64,000 bases of DNA from the NCBI GenBank assembly GCA_041397725.1, contig JAWKVZ010000004.1:62001-126000 (forward strand). Direction: 5' to 3'. The position numbers and the translations under genes were made by a program. Shown in pieces: positions 51,909-62,391 of this stretch (position 1 is the first letter of the stretch; each line of letters starts with the position of its first letter). Under the pieces are notes generated by a model, which saw only the letters and a program-made list of their open reading frames with translations, had not been told where the DNA came from and ran no database searches. Source of the DNA: JAGRKR01 sp041397725 (GTDB lineage Bacteria > Pseudomonadota > Alphaproteobacteria > Rhizobiales > Hyphomicrobiaceae).

Positions 51909-52082
51909 GCAGCTCGGGCACTCATTTTATATCAATAGAACAGCATCTTAGCGCGCGCCTAGCACGACGCCGGGGCAGATCATGATGAAAACTTGTGCAC
52001 TTTGTGCGGGTGGTGTGATGAAACCGTAGGCGCTCGACGACCAGCACTACCGCCAACGCCGCCGGCGATCATCGCCGCGAGG

Positions 52083-52520
52083 TCAGGAGCGTAGGCCGCC
52101 GAGTATGTTGATGCGCGGGCTGCCGTCGTCGGGTGCCACCTCCAGGCGATGGTAGGTCCACTCTCCAGCCCGCTTTGTCGCCTCGATGTAGAGCGTGCCG
52201 CCCATCTTCGAGCCACTGATCGGCACGGCGACGCTCGCCCGTCCGGAAGGGCCGCTCGTCTCGATCTTGCCGGTCAGATACCAGCCACGCTTGATCGGGG
52301 CCCCGAGCTTGGCGACGACGGCCGGGTGCGCCTCGGCTCGCCGCATGCCCTCCTGCACCGTGGAGCTGTTGGCGATCACGCCGAATATGAGGGCCACGCA
52401 GCCGCCGATCAGCCCGACGAGGCCGAGGATGGCGCCGAGCACGATCCACAGCCACGGCCGGCGCTTGCGCTCGACACGCTCGACCACCGGCTTGCGGGGC
52501 GTCTGATAGGGATTGGCCAT
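52083..52520 (-). CDS. Coa1-like single-pass membrane protein
   Basis: This 145-residue protein starts at 52520 with AAGGGA upstream. After a basic N terminus there is one strong membrane helix (PWLWIVLGAILGLVGLIGGCVALIFGVIA, split around residues 22-50). The remaining domain has the pattern of cytochrome oxidase assembly factor Coa1-like proteins (AEAHPAVVAKLGAPIKRGWYLTGKI, with alternating strands). In bacteria this family is poorly characterised and no oxidase genes are nearby. The upstream part of the long open frame is a shadow of the next gene. Confidence 0.75.
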   Translation of the reverse strand: MANPYQTPRKPVVERVERKRRPWLWIVLGAILGLVGLIGGCVALIFGVIANSSTVQEGMRRAEAHPAVVAKLGAPIKRGWYLTGKIETSGPSGRASVAVPISGSKMGGTLYIEATKRAGEWTYHRLEVAPDDGSPRINILGGLRS

Positions 52521-52558
52521 GGCATCCCTTCCGGTACTCGGCCCGCGCTCGTCCGCGC

Positions 52559-53482
52559 TCAGCGCACGCGACGCGGGTTCATGTAGAGGTCGGCCTCCTG
52601 CTTCTCGAGCTTGAGGTCCAGAGTACCGCGCAGCATCTCGCGGTGCAGCCGCTTCAGATGCTGGCGGCACTGCTTGTTGAAGATTAGCATCCCACAGAAG
52701 AGCTTGAGCGTCGCCATCATGCGCTTGTCGGCGTGATCGGCCCGCACCTGCCCCGTCCAGTAGCCGCCGATGGAGAACACGCGGCCGTCGATATGGCCGA
52801 TTTCCTTGTCCTGCTGGTCGTAGAGCGTGTAGTCGCCGCCGAGGTCGATCAGATCGCGCTTCAGGCGATAGAAGTAGGGCTTGCCGTCCACCAGCAGGAA
52901 GAACGAGAAGTTCTCCGGCAGGCCGACCCATTTGTTGGCCGAGCGCTCCACGTAGATGATGTTGTCGTCGTCGTTGGTGTTGATGGAGTAGGTCATCACC
53001 GGCAGCCCGCGCGCGCCGAGCGTCTGCTGCAGGCTGCGCCCGAGCATCAGGTCCATGGTGGCGCGCCAGCCGAGGCCTTCCGTGAAAAGCTTGAAGACAA
53101 GACGCTTGTCGAGGCCGGTCTTCTTGGCCCAGAGGTCCTCGCGGTAGGCGAGCAGGCCCGTGCGCTTGCCGTTCTCGATGATCTCCGCGAACACGTCCAT
53201 GTCGGCGGTGAACTGGCGCGAGCGGGCGCGGTTGCGCGAGCGCTTGTAGACCCCGAACTCGACGTGGTTGAGGTTGGTGATCCACACGTCGACGACGAAG
53301 CGCTTGTAGCCGTCGGCGTCGGCCGAGAGCTTATCGAGACGCTTCTGCTGCCGTGCCGAGCGCGGCGGCCCCGTGTCGATCGGCCCGGATCGCTCGAGAA
53401 CGTCGGCGCGGGCCTCCCTGGCGGCATCTGCGGCCGCAGCCGCGGCCTCCCGCTCGACATCGGCGACGGTCGAAGCGCTCAT
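52559..53482 (-). CDS. Uncharacterised 307-residue protein
   Basis: I do not recognise a named family. AAGGA precedes the ATG at 53482. The N terminus (1-55) is Ala/Arg/Glu-rich and probably helical. The remainder is a soluble alpha/beta region with VDVWITNLNHVEFGVYKRS, DMDVFAEIIENGKRTGLLAYREDLW and YSINTNDDDNIIYVERSANKW. Toward the end, YTLYDQQDKEIGHIDGRVFSIGGYW resembles the repeating strand pattern of LURP-one/tubby-like or scramblase-like proteins, but this is only a visual impression. There is no signal peptide. It is 38 bases upstream of the Coa1-like gene and probably cotranscribed. Confidence 0.75.
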   Translation of the reverse strand: MSASTVADVEREAAAAAADAAREARADVLERSGPIDTGPPRSARQQKRLDKLSADADGYKRFVVDVWITNLNHVEFGVYKRSRNRARSRQFTADMDVFAEIIENGKRTGLLAYREDLWAKKTGLDKRLVFKLFTEGLGWRATMDLMLGRSLQQTLGARGLPVMTYSINTNDDDNIIYVERSANKWVGLPENFSFFLLVDGKPYFYRLKRDLIDLGGDYTLYDQQDKEIGHIDGRVFSIGGYWTGQVRADHADKRMMATLKLFCGMLIFNKQCRQHLKRLHREMLRGTLDLKLEKQEADLYMNPRRVR

Positions 53483-54041
53483 GACGTGGTCCTTCTCTTG
53501 GGACGCGCGACAGAATTGGCCCGAATCAGTCGTCGGAGCCTAGCACCGTTGCCTGTGGATAAGTTGGGGATGTGTGGTGGATGAGGTGGGGGCGACATTG
53601 GGACGAGGCCACTCGCCTTCCGCACACGATGCCACCACGCGATCGCATCCCGTGCTTCACAGCCTCGCCGTCGGAAGCCTGTGAGCCACGTGGACAGCCC
53701 GCAGAAGGCACCGCCCATCTCCATCTCCCTGCCTGCGTTCCCGGACGCCGCGCCCTGCGCGGCTATCCGCGATCTTCACCGGCCGAAGCAGGCCTTACCA
53801 CGACCGGGAAAGGCCCCGGCTCCAAGCGCTCACGCGCTCCGGCCGGGGATGCAACGCAAGGGACGGGACCGCGGGGCCAGACCGGCGGATGCGGCGGCTC
53901 GAGCGGCGGCGCACATGGCGCATACCGGCCCGTGACAGCGACAGGCACATCGTCGCCTCCGCCATTCGCGAGTCTGGCGACCCGTCGCGCCCTGCGCTAA
54001 CCTTCCGCCCACGCTCCACACGGGTTCCGGGGTCCGCCACC
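53483..54041. other. Intergenic region with a perfect DnaA box
   Basis: I see no credible gene in these 559 bases; open frames crossing it have biased Arg/Pro/Ala composition. A single perfect DnaA box (TTATCCACA on the minus strand) is at 53554-53562, close to the start of the 307-residue gene. One box alone does not indicate an origin. Confidence 0.45.
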
Positions 54042-54515
54042 ATGCGCCTACTCGCCGTCCTCGCGCTTCTCCTGCTGACCACCGCGTCCCTCGGCCCGGC
54101 CGCGGCCGCAGGCGGGCTCACGTGCGTCAAGACGCAGTGCGAGAGCACGGGCCGCGCCTGTGTCGAGACGCTCTATGCCGCCCACGAGACGTGCATGAAG
54201 ACCGGGAACCTCAAGTGCCGCACCGTGCCGCCGGCAGAGCAGTACAAATGCCTGACGGGCGAATTGAGGCCCTGTGTGGTCACACGCATCCAGAAGGAAG
54301 CGGCATGCCTCGAGGCGTTCCGGTCCTGCTATCGGGCTTGCGGCCCGCTCGGGGGAAAGCGAGCCGATTACTGGTGCGTGGCTTCGCTCGGCAGGAAGAC
54401 GACGGCAGGCTTCTGCGCCACCAGGCCGGGCTCGGGGAGATCGCGGGAAGTCTGCACCGAGATCTTCACCGGGGACCCGACCTCGCCCGTGTCGCTGACG
54501 TGCGAGCCCCTCTAG
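54042..54515 (+). CDS. Secreted cysteine-rich protein (14 Cys)
   Basis: This 157-residue product starts at 54042 with a clear signal peptide (MRLLAVLALLLLTTASLGPAAAA, written here in parts; cleavage near residue 23). The mature protein has 14 cysteines spread evenly, with short spacings such as TCVKTQC, KCRTV and SCYRAC, suggesting up to seven disulfides. There is no recognised domain. Two other small exported Cys-containing proteins follow within 0.8 kb on the other strand. Confidence 0.7.
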   Translation: MRLLAVLALLLLTTASLGPAAAAGGLTCVKTQCESTGRACVETLYAAHETCMKTGNLKCRTVPPAEQYKCLTGELRPCVVTRIQKEAACLEAFRSCYRACGPLGGKRADYWCVASLGRKTTAGFCATRPGSGRSREVCTEIFTGDPTSPVSLTCEPL

Positions 54516-54613
54516 AGGCGGGGCTGACCCGCGCATCCGATCCAGGCACTCGGCGCACTGTCTGCCGCGCCGCTGCCGGCGATTGCACAGCGTTGCCGGA
54601 ACGGCCGGCGAAC

Positions 54614-54988
54614 TCAGTATTTCGGATAGAGACAGAAGCCTCGCAGCTTGCCGCGATTGGCGCGATCGAAGCTCGCCAGGATCCGCCCGATGAAACGCTT
54701 GACGCAGCTGTCCGGAGGCTCACCCCGCCGGCACGAGTTCATGCACTCCGCAACGAGGTCGGGACGTGCACGCCAACCACGCTTCACCAGCTTGTCATAG
54801 TCCAGCGTAGCGTTGTGGGTTTGCTTGCAATTGTCGAGAATCCACTTGGCTGTACCGTGGACGGCCAGGGAATTGGCCTGAAAGCAGGTATCGGCCTTCA
54901 CCGTGGCCGTTCCAAGCACGATCAGGAGCGCGGCAACACAGCCTCTACTCCAGGGCGCTGTCCATTGGAAGGCGAAAAGACGTGACAT
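54614..54988 (-). CDS. Small exported protein with six mature cysteines
   Basis: This 124-residue product has a hydrophobic N-terminal signal (CVAALLIVLGTATVKA; cleavage near residue 32). The mature part contains six Cys (TCF, NCK, ECM, SCR, SCV, FCL) that could form three disulfides. It is not recognised. The frame has normal composition and runs in the same direction as the next small exported protein upstream. Confidence 0.65.
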   Translation of the reverse strand: MSRLFAFQWTAPWSRGCVAALLIVLGTATVKADTCFQANSLAVHGTAKWILDNCKQTHNATLDYDKLVKRGWRARPDLVAECMNSCRRGEPPDSCVKRFIGRILASFDRANRGKLRGFCLYPKY

Positions 54989-55031
54989 GGCGCGTGCTCC
55001 CGATCGTTGGCTTGTGGTCCGCCGGCGGCGC

Positions 55032-55289
55032 CTAGCGGCAGCTCGACATCTGGCTGCGGACGAGATCGGCGACGCTCGAGAAGCAACGCGAGCTGTAGCA
55101 CCACTTGCCCGACTTCTTTTCCTGCCGGATCCAGTGGACCTTTCCGTCGGCGCACTTGAGGTTGTAGATCACCGAGAACTGTTCATCGCCGCGCTTGATG
55201 AGCTGATAGGCGGACGACGGGCTTGTTGTCGCGAGGAGCGAGCCGGCGGCGACGACGATGGCGAGGGCAGTCAACTCGAGTGTCTTCAT
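55032..55289 (-). CDS. Small exported protein with four mature cysteines
   Basis: The ATG at 55289 with AAGGAA eight bases upstream gives 85 residues: a signal peptide (LTALAIVVAAGSLLATTSPSSA) and a mature part of about 58 residues with four Cys (LKCADG, KWCYSS, SRCFSS, SSCR). It is not recognised. The longer open frame upstream lacks a ribosome-binding site. It may share a transcript with the 124-residue exported protein 43 bases downstream. Confidence 0.65.
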   Translation of the reverse strand: MKTLELTALAIVVAAGSLLATTSPSSAYQLIKRGDEQFSVIYNLKCADGKVHWIRQEKKSGKWCYSSRCFSSVADLVRSQMSSCR

Positions 55290-55607
55290 GACGCGATTTC
55301 CTTGATGGCTTGATAGGACGTCGTTCTGCTTACGTATCCATCCCTGCACCAATCTCGTGGTCATCGAGCGGAGGATCGGCTGGAACGATTGCTGATCTTC
55401 AGTGCTGGTGTAAATGACACATTTGCAACATTTCGGGGTTATTCGAAGGGTGGCCCTGGACGCTACCGTGCGGCAGGCGCAAGCGGCCCAGCCGACGCCT
55501 TGGGAATGGCTGCGACAGATCAAATCCAACCGCGAGTGCTCCCCACTCCCCTCAGCCAGCCAAACCCGCTAAGGTCACGGCAGTCTCACGACTGACGAGG
55601 ATCACAA
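55290..55607. other. Divergent intergenic region before the Lin0512-family pair
   Basis: These 318 bases hold no credible gene. A short dyad GTGT-aaatg-ACAC lies near 55410 between divergent promoters and could be an operator, but it matches no consensus I know. Confidence 0.35.
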
Positions 55608-55949
55608 ATGGCTCTCAAACGCTTGGTGCTCGAGCTCGGCATGGGCACGGACATCCGAGGCGCCGACAGCACCAAGGCCGCCAAGCGCGCGCTGCTCGAC
55701 GCCATCCGCCGCAACTCGCTCTCCATCGCACCCGCGCTCGGCAAGCGACCGGAGGACATGCGGCTCGTCGTGCGCATCGGCGTGCCCAGGCCCGAGACGG
55801 TCGACACGGCCGCCGTGCTCGCGGTTCTGCCCTATGGCCAGGCGACCATCGAGGTCGTGGACGGCGGCCTCGAGATCAAGAACCCGACGCGCAGCGACTC
55901 GACGCTCATCGCGCATGCCGCCGTCGTCGTGAAGCTCGACGTGGCCTGA
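55608..55949 (+). CDS. Lin0512 family protein (first of tandem pair)
   Basis: This 113-residue protein has the Lin0512 pattern: an N-terminal strand LVLELGMGTDIRGADSTKAAKRALLDAIRRNSL, then MRLVVRIGVPRPETVD and a final strand segment with GGLEIKNPTRSDSTLIAHAAVVV. The function of the family is unknown. GAGGA precedes the ATG. A second, divergent copy follows after 31 bases, suggesting that the two form a heteromer. Confidence 0.87.
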   Translation: MALKRLVLELGMGTDIRGADSTKAAKRALLDAIRRNSLSIAPALGKRPEDMRLVVRIGVPRPETVDTAAVLAVLPYGQATIEVVDGGLEIKNPTRSDSTLIAHAAVVVKLDVA

Positions 55950-55980
55950 GCCGACGCAGCCAGAAGGAAGACCCAGAGCC

Positions 55981-56337
55981 ATGGCAGAGCAACGCATCAT
56001 TCTCGAGCTCGGCGCCGGCACGGCGCTGCACGGCGGCGACTACACCAAGGCGGCGGTGCGCGCCGTCAACGACGCCATCCATCACAGCTCGCTGACCTTC
56101 ATCCGCGCCCTCGGCCTCAAGGCGAGCGATATGCGCGTCGAGGTGACGATCGGTGTGCAGAAGCCCGAAGCGGTGGACCGCGCCGCCGTCGAGGCCGTGC
56201 TGCCGCACGGACGCATCAACGTGAAGGTCGTCAAGGGGGGGCTCGACGTGCCGGACCCAGAGAACAACGACCTGGCCGTCGTCGCCAGCGCCGCGGTCGA
56301 GGCGTGGTTCGACCTCGCGGGCGCGAAAGCGTCCTGA
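55981..56337 (+). CDS. Lin0512 family protein (second of tandem pair)
   Basis: This 118-residue paralogue of the preceding gene reads IILELGAGTALHGGDYTKAAVRAVNDAIHHSSL, MRVEVTIGVQKPEAVDRAAVEAVLPHG and GGLDVPDPENNDLAVVASAAVEAWFDLA. AAGGAAG lies 10 bases upstream of the ATG. It converges on coxE with a six-base gap. The role is unknown. Confidence 0.87.
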   Translation: MAEQRIILELGAGTALHGGDYTKAAVRAVNDAIHHSSLTFIRALGLKASDMRVEVTIGVQKPEAVDRAAVEAVLPHGRINVKVVKGGLDVPDPENNDLAVVASAAVEAWFDLAGAKAS

Positions 56338-56343
56338 GCGGTT

Positions 56344-57576
56344 TCACGCGTCGAGCGCCCGCACGAGATCGGCAAGGCTCGCGAGGTTGTGACAGGCGCG
56401 CATCTCGTGCGCATGACGCGCGAGCACCCGCGCGCCCGCCGCGATCGGCTCGTAGCGGTCGTAGCGCAGCAGCGGATTGAGCCACACGAGACGACGGCTG
56501 CAGGCGGCAAGCCGGCGAGCCGCCGTGTCGAGGCCTTCGCCAGCGTCGCGGTCGAGCCCGTCTGTGATCAGCAGCACGACGGCATTCTGGCCGAGCACGC
56601 GGCGCGCCCACTGCCGGTTGAACGCATCGAGCGCGGTGGCGATGCGCGTGCCGCCGGAGAAGTCGGTCACCTCGGCGGTGACGCGCGCGACAGCCACGTC
56701 CGGATCACGGTCGGCGAACGCCCGCGTGACGTTGGAAAGCCCCGTGCCGAACAGGAAGGTGGAGACGCGATCGCGGTCGTTGGCGAGCGCGTGCAGGAAG
56801 TGCAACAGCACGCGCGCGTAGGTCTCCATGCTGCCCGAGACGTCGCACAGCACGACCAGCGGCGCCCGCCGCCAGCGCCGCTCGCGATAGTGCAGAAGCA
56901 GATGATCCGGCCCCTTGGCAGCCATCTCGCGCACGATGCGGCGCAAGTCGATACGCTCGCGCTTCAGGCCGCCGCGCAGGCGCCGGGTCCGAACGAGCTC
57001 GGCCGGCAGCCGGAGCCGCGCGATGGCCCGACGAGCGGCGGCAAGCTCGGCCGCGCTCATCTGCTCGAAATCCTTCGTGCGCGAAACCTCGAGGACCGAA
57101 TGCGTGCCCGCCATGTCGATCTCGATGTGGTCCTCGGCGCGGGCATCCGGCCGCTCGGCGGGCGGGCGGAACAGGCTCTCGGCGAGGCGGCGGTTCATGG
57201 CGGGCTCAGCCGGAGCGGCATCGGCCGGCGAACGCGGCAGCATCAGCGACAGCATCTGCTCGAGAAAGCCAGGGTCCTTCCAGAAGGCGACAAAGGCCTG
57301 GTTGAAGATCTCGCGATCCTGCCGACGGCGCACGAGCGTCGCGTGCAGCGCCCAGTAGAGCCGCCGCGGGCTCTCGATGCCGACCGCCAGCGCCGCCTCC
57401 ATGGCCCGCACCGTGTCGGCCGGCCCCACTGCCAGACCCGAGGCGCGGAGCAGGCGCGCGAAGTGCATGACGTTGTCGGCGAGGCGGCCGCCGTCGGCGC
57501 TGGCCACGATGAGATTGGCTTCGAGCCTCACCGCCGTCGGGCTCGCCTCGGCCGGTGCTGGCTCCGAAGGGCTCAC
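56344..57576 (-). CDS. coxE: CoxE-like VWA-domain protein
   Basis: This 410-residue VWA protein starts with GTG at 57576, overlapping the coxD stop by four bases (GTGA). The N-terminal part (1-130) is helical, and the C-terminal von Willebrand A domain has the MIDAS motif DVSGSM (245-250) and VVLLITDGLDRD. CoxE works with the AAA+ ATPase CoxD in maturing the active site of CO-dehydrogenase-type molybdenum hydroxylases. It ends the coxSLMDE run. Confidence 0.9.
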   Translation of the reverse strand: MSPSEPAPAEASPTAVRLEANLIVASADGGRLADNVMHFARLLRASGLAVGPADTVRAMEAALAVGIESPRRLYWALHATLVRRRQDREIFNQAFVAFWKDPGFLEQMLSLMLPRSPADAAPAEPAMNRRLAESLFRPPAERPDARAEDHIEIDMAGTHSVLEVSRTKDFEQMSAAELAAARRAIARLRLPAELVRTRRLRGGLKRERIDLRRIVREMAAKGPDHLLLHYRERRWRRAPLVVLCDVSGSMETYARVLLHFLHALANDRDRVSTFLFGTGLSNVTRAFADRDPDVAVARVTAEVTDFSGGTRIATALDAFNRQWARRVLGQNAVVLLITDGLDRDAGEGLDTAARRLAACSRRLVWLNPLLRYDRYEPIAAGARVLARHAHEMRACHNLASLADLVRALDA

Positions 57577-58514
57577 CCCGCGCGCCCGCTGTCGGTGGCC
57601 ACACCGGTGGCGGCCGCGCGCACCTTCTCCAGCAGCCGCGCCGCCTCGCTGCCACGAACGCGCGCGATGTCGTCCTGGTACTTGAGCAGCGTGCCGAGCG
57701 TGCCCTCGACGGTTGCCGGATCGAGAGCCACGCAGTTGAGCGCCGTCAGCGCCTGGGCCCAGTTGATACTCTCGGCGATGCCTGGGTTCTTGTAGAGGTC
57801 CATGGCGCGCAGCCCCTGCACGAAGGCGACGATCTGGCGAGTCAGCTCGGCGCCCGCCTCCGGCACCTTCACAGAGAGGATGGCACGCTCGCGCTCCGCG
57901 CTCGGATACTCGACCCAATGGTAGAAGCAGCGGCGGCGGATGGCGTCGTGCACCTCGCGCGTGCGGTTCGAGGTGATGATCGTGATGGGCGGGCGCTCGG
58001 CCCTGATCGTCCCGAGCTCGGGGATCGTCACCTGATAGTCGCCGAGCAGCTCGAGCAGGAAGGCCTCGAACGGCTCGTCGGCTCGGTCGAGCTCGTCGAT
58101 GAGAAGAACAGGCGCGGCGCCTGCCGCCGAAAGCTCGAGCGCCTTCAGGAGCGGGCGCTTGACGAGAAAGGCTTCCGTGTAGAGGTCGCGCTCGAGCTCG
58201 CCGGCATCTGCCAGCGCCCGCGTCGCCTCGCCGGAGCGGATGTGCAGGAGCTGGCGCGCATAGTTCCACTCGTAGACGGCCTGCGCGATATCCAGCCCCT
58301 CGTAGCATTGCAGGCGGACGAGCGGGCGGTCGAGAGCGGCGGCGAGCACCTTGGCGATCTCGGTCTTGCCGACGCCAGCCTCGCCCTCGAGCAGCAGCGG
58401 CCGTTCGAGCTTCAGCGCCAGGAAGAGCGCGGTCGCCAGCCCGTCCTCGGCGACATAGCCGCCGCTTTCGAGCAAGGCTCTGGTCCCGTCGATATCGCCG
58501 GGCAGGGCCGTCAT
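57573..58514 (-). CDS. coxD: CoxD-like MoxR-family AAA+ ATPase
   Basis: This 313-residue AAA+ protein has Walker A GEAGVGKT (44-51), Walker B VLLIDELDRAD (about 136-146), sensor 1 ITSNRTREVHD and the Arg-finger region RRRCFYHWVEYP. In CO dehydrogenase systems CoxD helps build the Cu/Mo centre together with CoxE. The start at 58514 is preferred over the upstream ATG at 58544. It is coupled to coxE and 46 bases downstream of coxM. Confidence 0.9.
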   Translation of the reverse strand: MTALPGDIDGTRALLESGGYVAEDGLATALFLALKLERPLLLEGEAGVGKTEIAKVLAAALDRPLVRLQCYEGLDIAQAVYEWNYARQLLHIRSGEATRALADAGELERDLYTEAFLVKRPLLKALELSAAGAAPVLLIDELDRADEPFEAFLLELLGDYQVTIPELGTIRAERPPITIITSNRTREVHDAIRRRCFYHWVEYPSAERERAILSVKVPEAGAELTRQIVAFVQGLRAMDLYKNPGIAESINWAQALTALNCVALDPATVEGTLGTLLKYQDDIARVRGSEAARLLEKVRAAATGVATDSGRAG

Positions 58515-58560
58515 CGGCGTGCCTCGCCGCGCTCCGTCAGGCACGGACCACAGCCTGCCA

Positions 58561-59355
58561 TCAGCCAGCCGCCACCAGTGCCCGCTCGGCGATCACCGGG
58601 ATGAGCGCGGCGCGATACTCCGCGCTGGCGTGCAGGTCGCTCAAGAGATCGCCAGCAGGCACCGTGACGCCGGAGAGCGCCGCGGCCGCGAAGTTCGACG
58701 CCAGCGCCGCCTCGAGCTCCTTCGAGCGATACACGCCAGAGCCGCCGGCGCCCGTCACCGCCACGCGCACGCCCGCCGTCGTCTCGGCCACGAACACGCC
58801 GACCAGTGCGTAGCGCGAGGCGCGCTGCGCCATCTTGGCGTAGCCCGCACGCCGGGGCACCGGAAAGCCCACCGCAGTGATCAGTTCGCCCGGCTCGAGC
58901 GCCGTCGAGAAGAGACCCGTGAAGTAGTCGTCGGCTGCGATGTTGCGCTTGTTCGTCACGATCGTGGCGCCGAGAGCCAGCACGGCTGCCGGATAGTCGG
59001 CGGCAGGATCGTTGTTGGCGAGCGAGCCGCCGATGGTGCCGGCGTTGCGCACCTGCGGGTCGCCGATCGCCTCGGCCAAGGCGGCGAGCGCGGGGATCGC
59101 GGCGCGCACCTCGGCGCTTGTGGCCACTGCCGCATGCGGGGTCATGGCGCCGATGCCGACCGCCTTGCCGTCCGTGTGCACGCCCTTGAGCTCGGCGAGG
59201 CCCGACAGATCGACCAGCGTCTCGTGTCGCGCCAGCCGCTGCTTCAGGGTTGGGATCAGGGTCTGACCGCCAGCGAGCGGCCGCGCCTCCTCGCTCGCCA
59301 GTGCCGCCACGGCGTCCGCGATGGAGCGGGGGCGCTGATAGCTGAATCCATACAT
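58561..59355 (-). CDS. coxM: Molybdenum hydroxylase FAD-binding medium subunit (CoxM-like)
   Basis: This 264-residue flavoprotein subunit starts MYGFSYQRP at 59355. It has the FAD motifs AGGQTLIP (28-35) and TIGGSLANNDPAADYP, plus the CO dehydrogenase C-terminal domain. It passes electrons from the [2Fe-2S] subunit to an acceptor. It lies between coxL and coxD. Confidence 0.94.
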   Translation of the reverse strand: MYGFSYQRPRSIADAVAALASEEARPLAGGQTLIPTLKQRLARHETLVDLSGLAELKGVHTDGKAVGIGAMTPHAAVATSAEVRAAIPALAALAEAIGDPQVRNAGTIGGSLANNDPAADYPAAVLALGATIVTNKRNIAADDYFTGLFSTALEPGELITAVGFPVPRRAGYAKMAQRASRYALVGVFVAETTAGVRVAVTGAGGSGVYRSKELEAALASNFAAAALSGVTVPAGDLLSDLHASAEYRAALIPVIAERALVAAG

Positions 59356-59368
59356 GCTCCGTCCTCCC

Positions 59369-61741
<2,373 letters not shown>

Positions 61742-61791
61742 GTCAAAACTCCGTGGCTGCGTGCATGTCGCGCATCAGGGGCCGAGGCGGC

Positions 61792-62301
61792 TCATTCGGC
61801 GGCGGCTTGGCGGCTCATGGCAGTGGCGGCGGACTGCACCGCCTTGACGATGTTGTGATAGCCCGTGCAGCGGCAGATATTGCCCTTGAGCCCGCTGCGG
61901 ATCTCGTCTTCGCTGGGAGACGGGTTGCGCGCCAGCAGATCGACCGCCGCCATCACCATGCCCGGCGTGCAGAAGCCGCACTGGAGCGCGTGCATCTCGC
62001 GGAAGGCCTCCTGCACCGGATGCAGTGCACCGCCGGCCGCCAGCCCTTCGATGGTGGTGATCGACTTGCCGTCGGCCTGCAGCGCCAGATACGTGCAGCT
62101 CTTGATGGCGTTTCCGTCCACAAGCACGACACAGGCGCCGCACTGGCTGGTGTCACAGCCGACGTGCGTGCCGGTCAGCGACAGGGACCGCCGCAGGAGA
62201 TCGACGAGCAGCGTATTGGGCTCGACGTCGGCCTCTACGGCTTTGCCATTCACCTCCAAACGAACTTGGGCCACGGTCTCCTCCTGAGTGCTTTCGTTCA
62301 T
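61792..62301 (-). CDS. coxS: Molybdenum hydroxylase [2Fe-2S] small subunit (CoxS-like)
   Basis: This 169-residue iron-sulfur subunit has both cluster motifs: the plant-ferredoxin type GCDTSQCGACVV with a later Cys (KSCTY), and the helical-domain type QCGFCTPGM with NICRCTGYHNI. The start at 62301 (MNESTQEE) is chosen over the ATG at 62343. It heads the coxSLMDE operon, 50 bases upstream of coxL. Confidence 0.94.
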   Translation of the reverse strand: MNESTQEETVAQVRLEVNGKAVEADVEPNTLLVDLLRRSLSLTGTHVGCDTSQCGACVVLVDGNAIKSCTYLALQADGKSITTIEGLAAGGALHPVQEAFREMHALQCGFCTPGMVMAAVDLLARNPSPSEDEIRSGLKGNICRCTGYHNIVKAVQSAATAMSRQAAAE

Positions 62302-62391
62302 TCGGCTTCGCTTGTCGTCGCGAGGCTCCCTGCTCCATAGCACGGATCGAGACCTGCGCCGACCCGTCTTTCGCTTTGAAGTTGCCTGCGC

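Noticed and set aside
49169..51985. Very long plus-strand open frame (938 codons) opposite the hydrolase and amt genes
   Set aside because: It is rich in His/Arg/Gly/Asp with no domain and is antisense to three solid genes. Length alone is not evidence at this GC content.
53554..53562. Origin of replication suggested by a DnaA box
   Set aside because: Only one perfect box is present, with no cluster, no AT-rich unwinding region, and no dnaA, hemE or parAB genes nearby.
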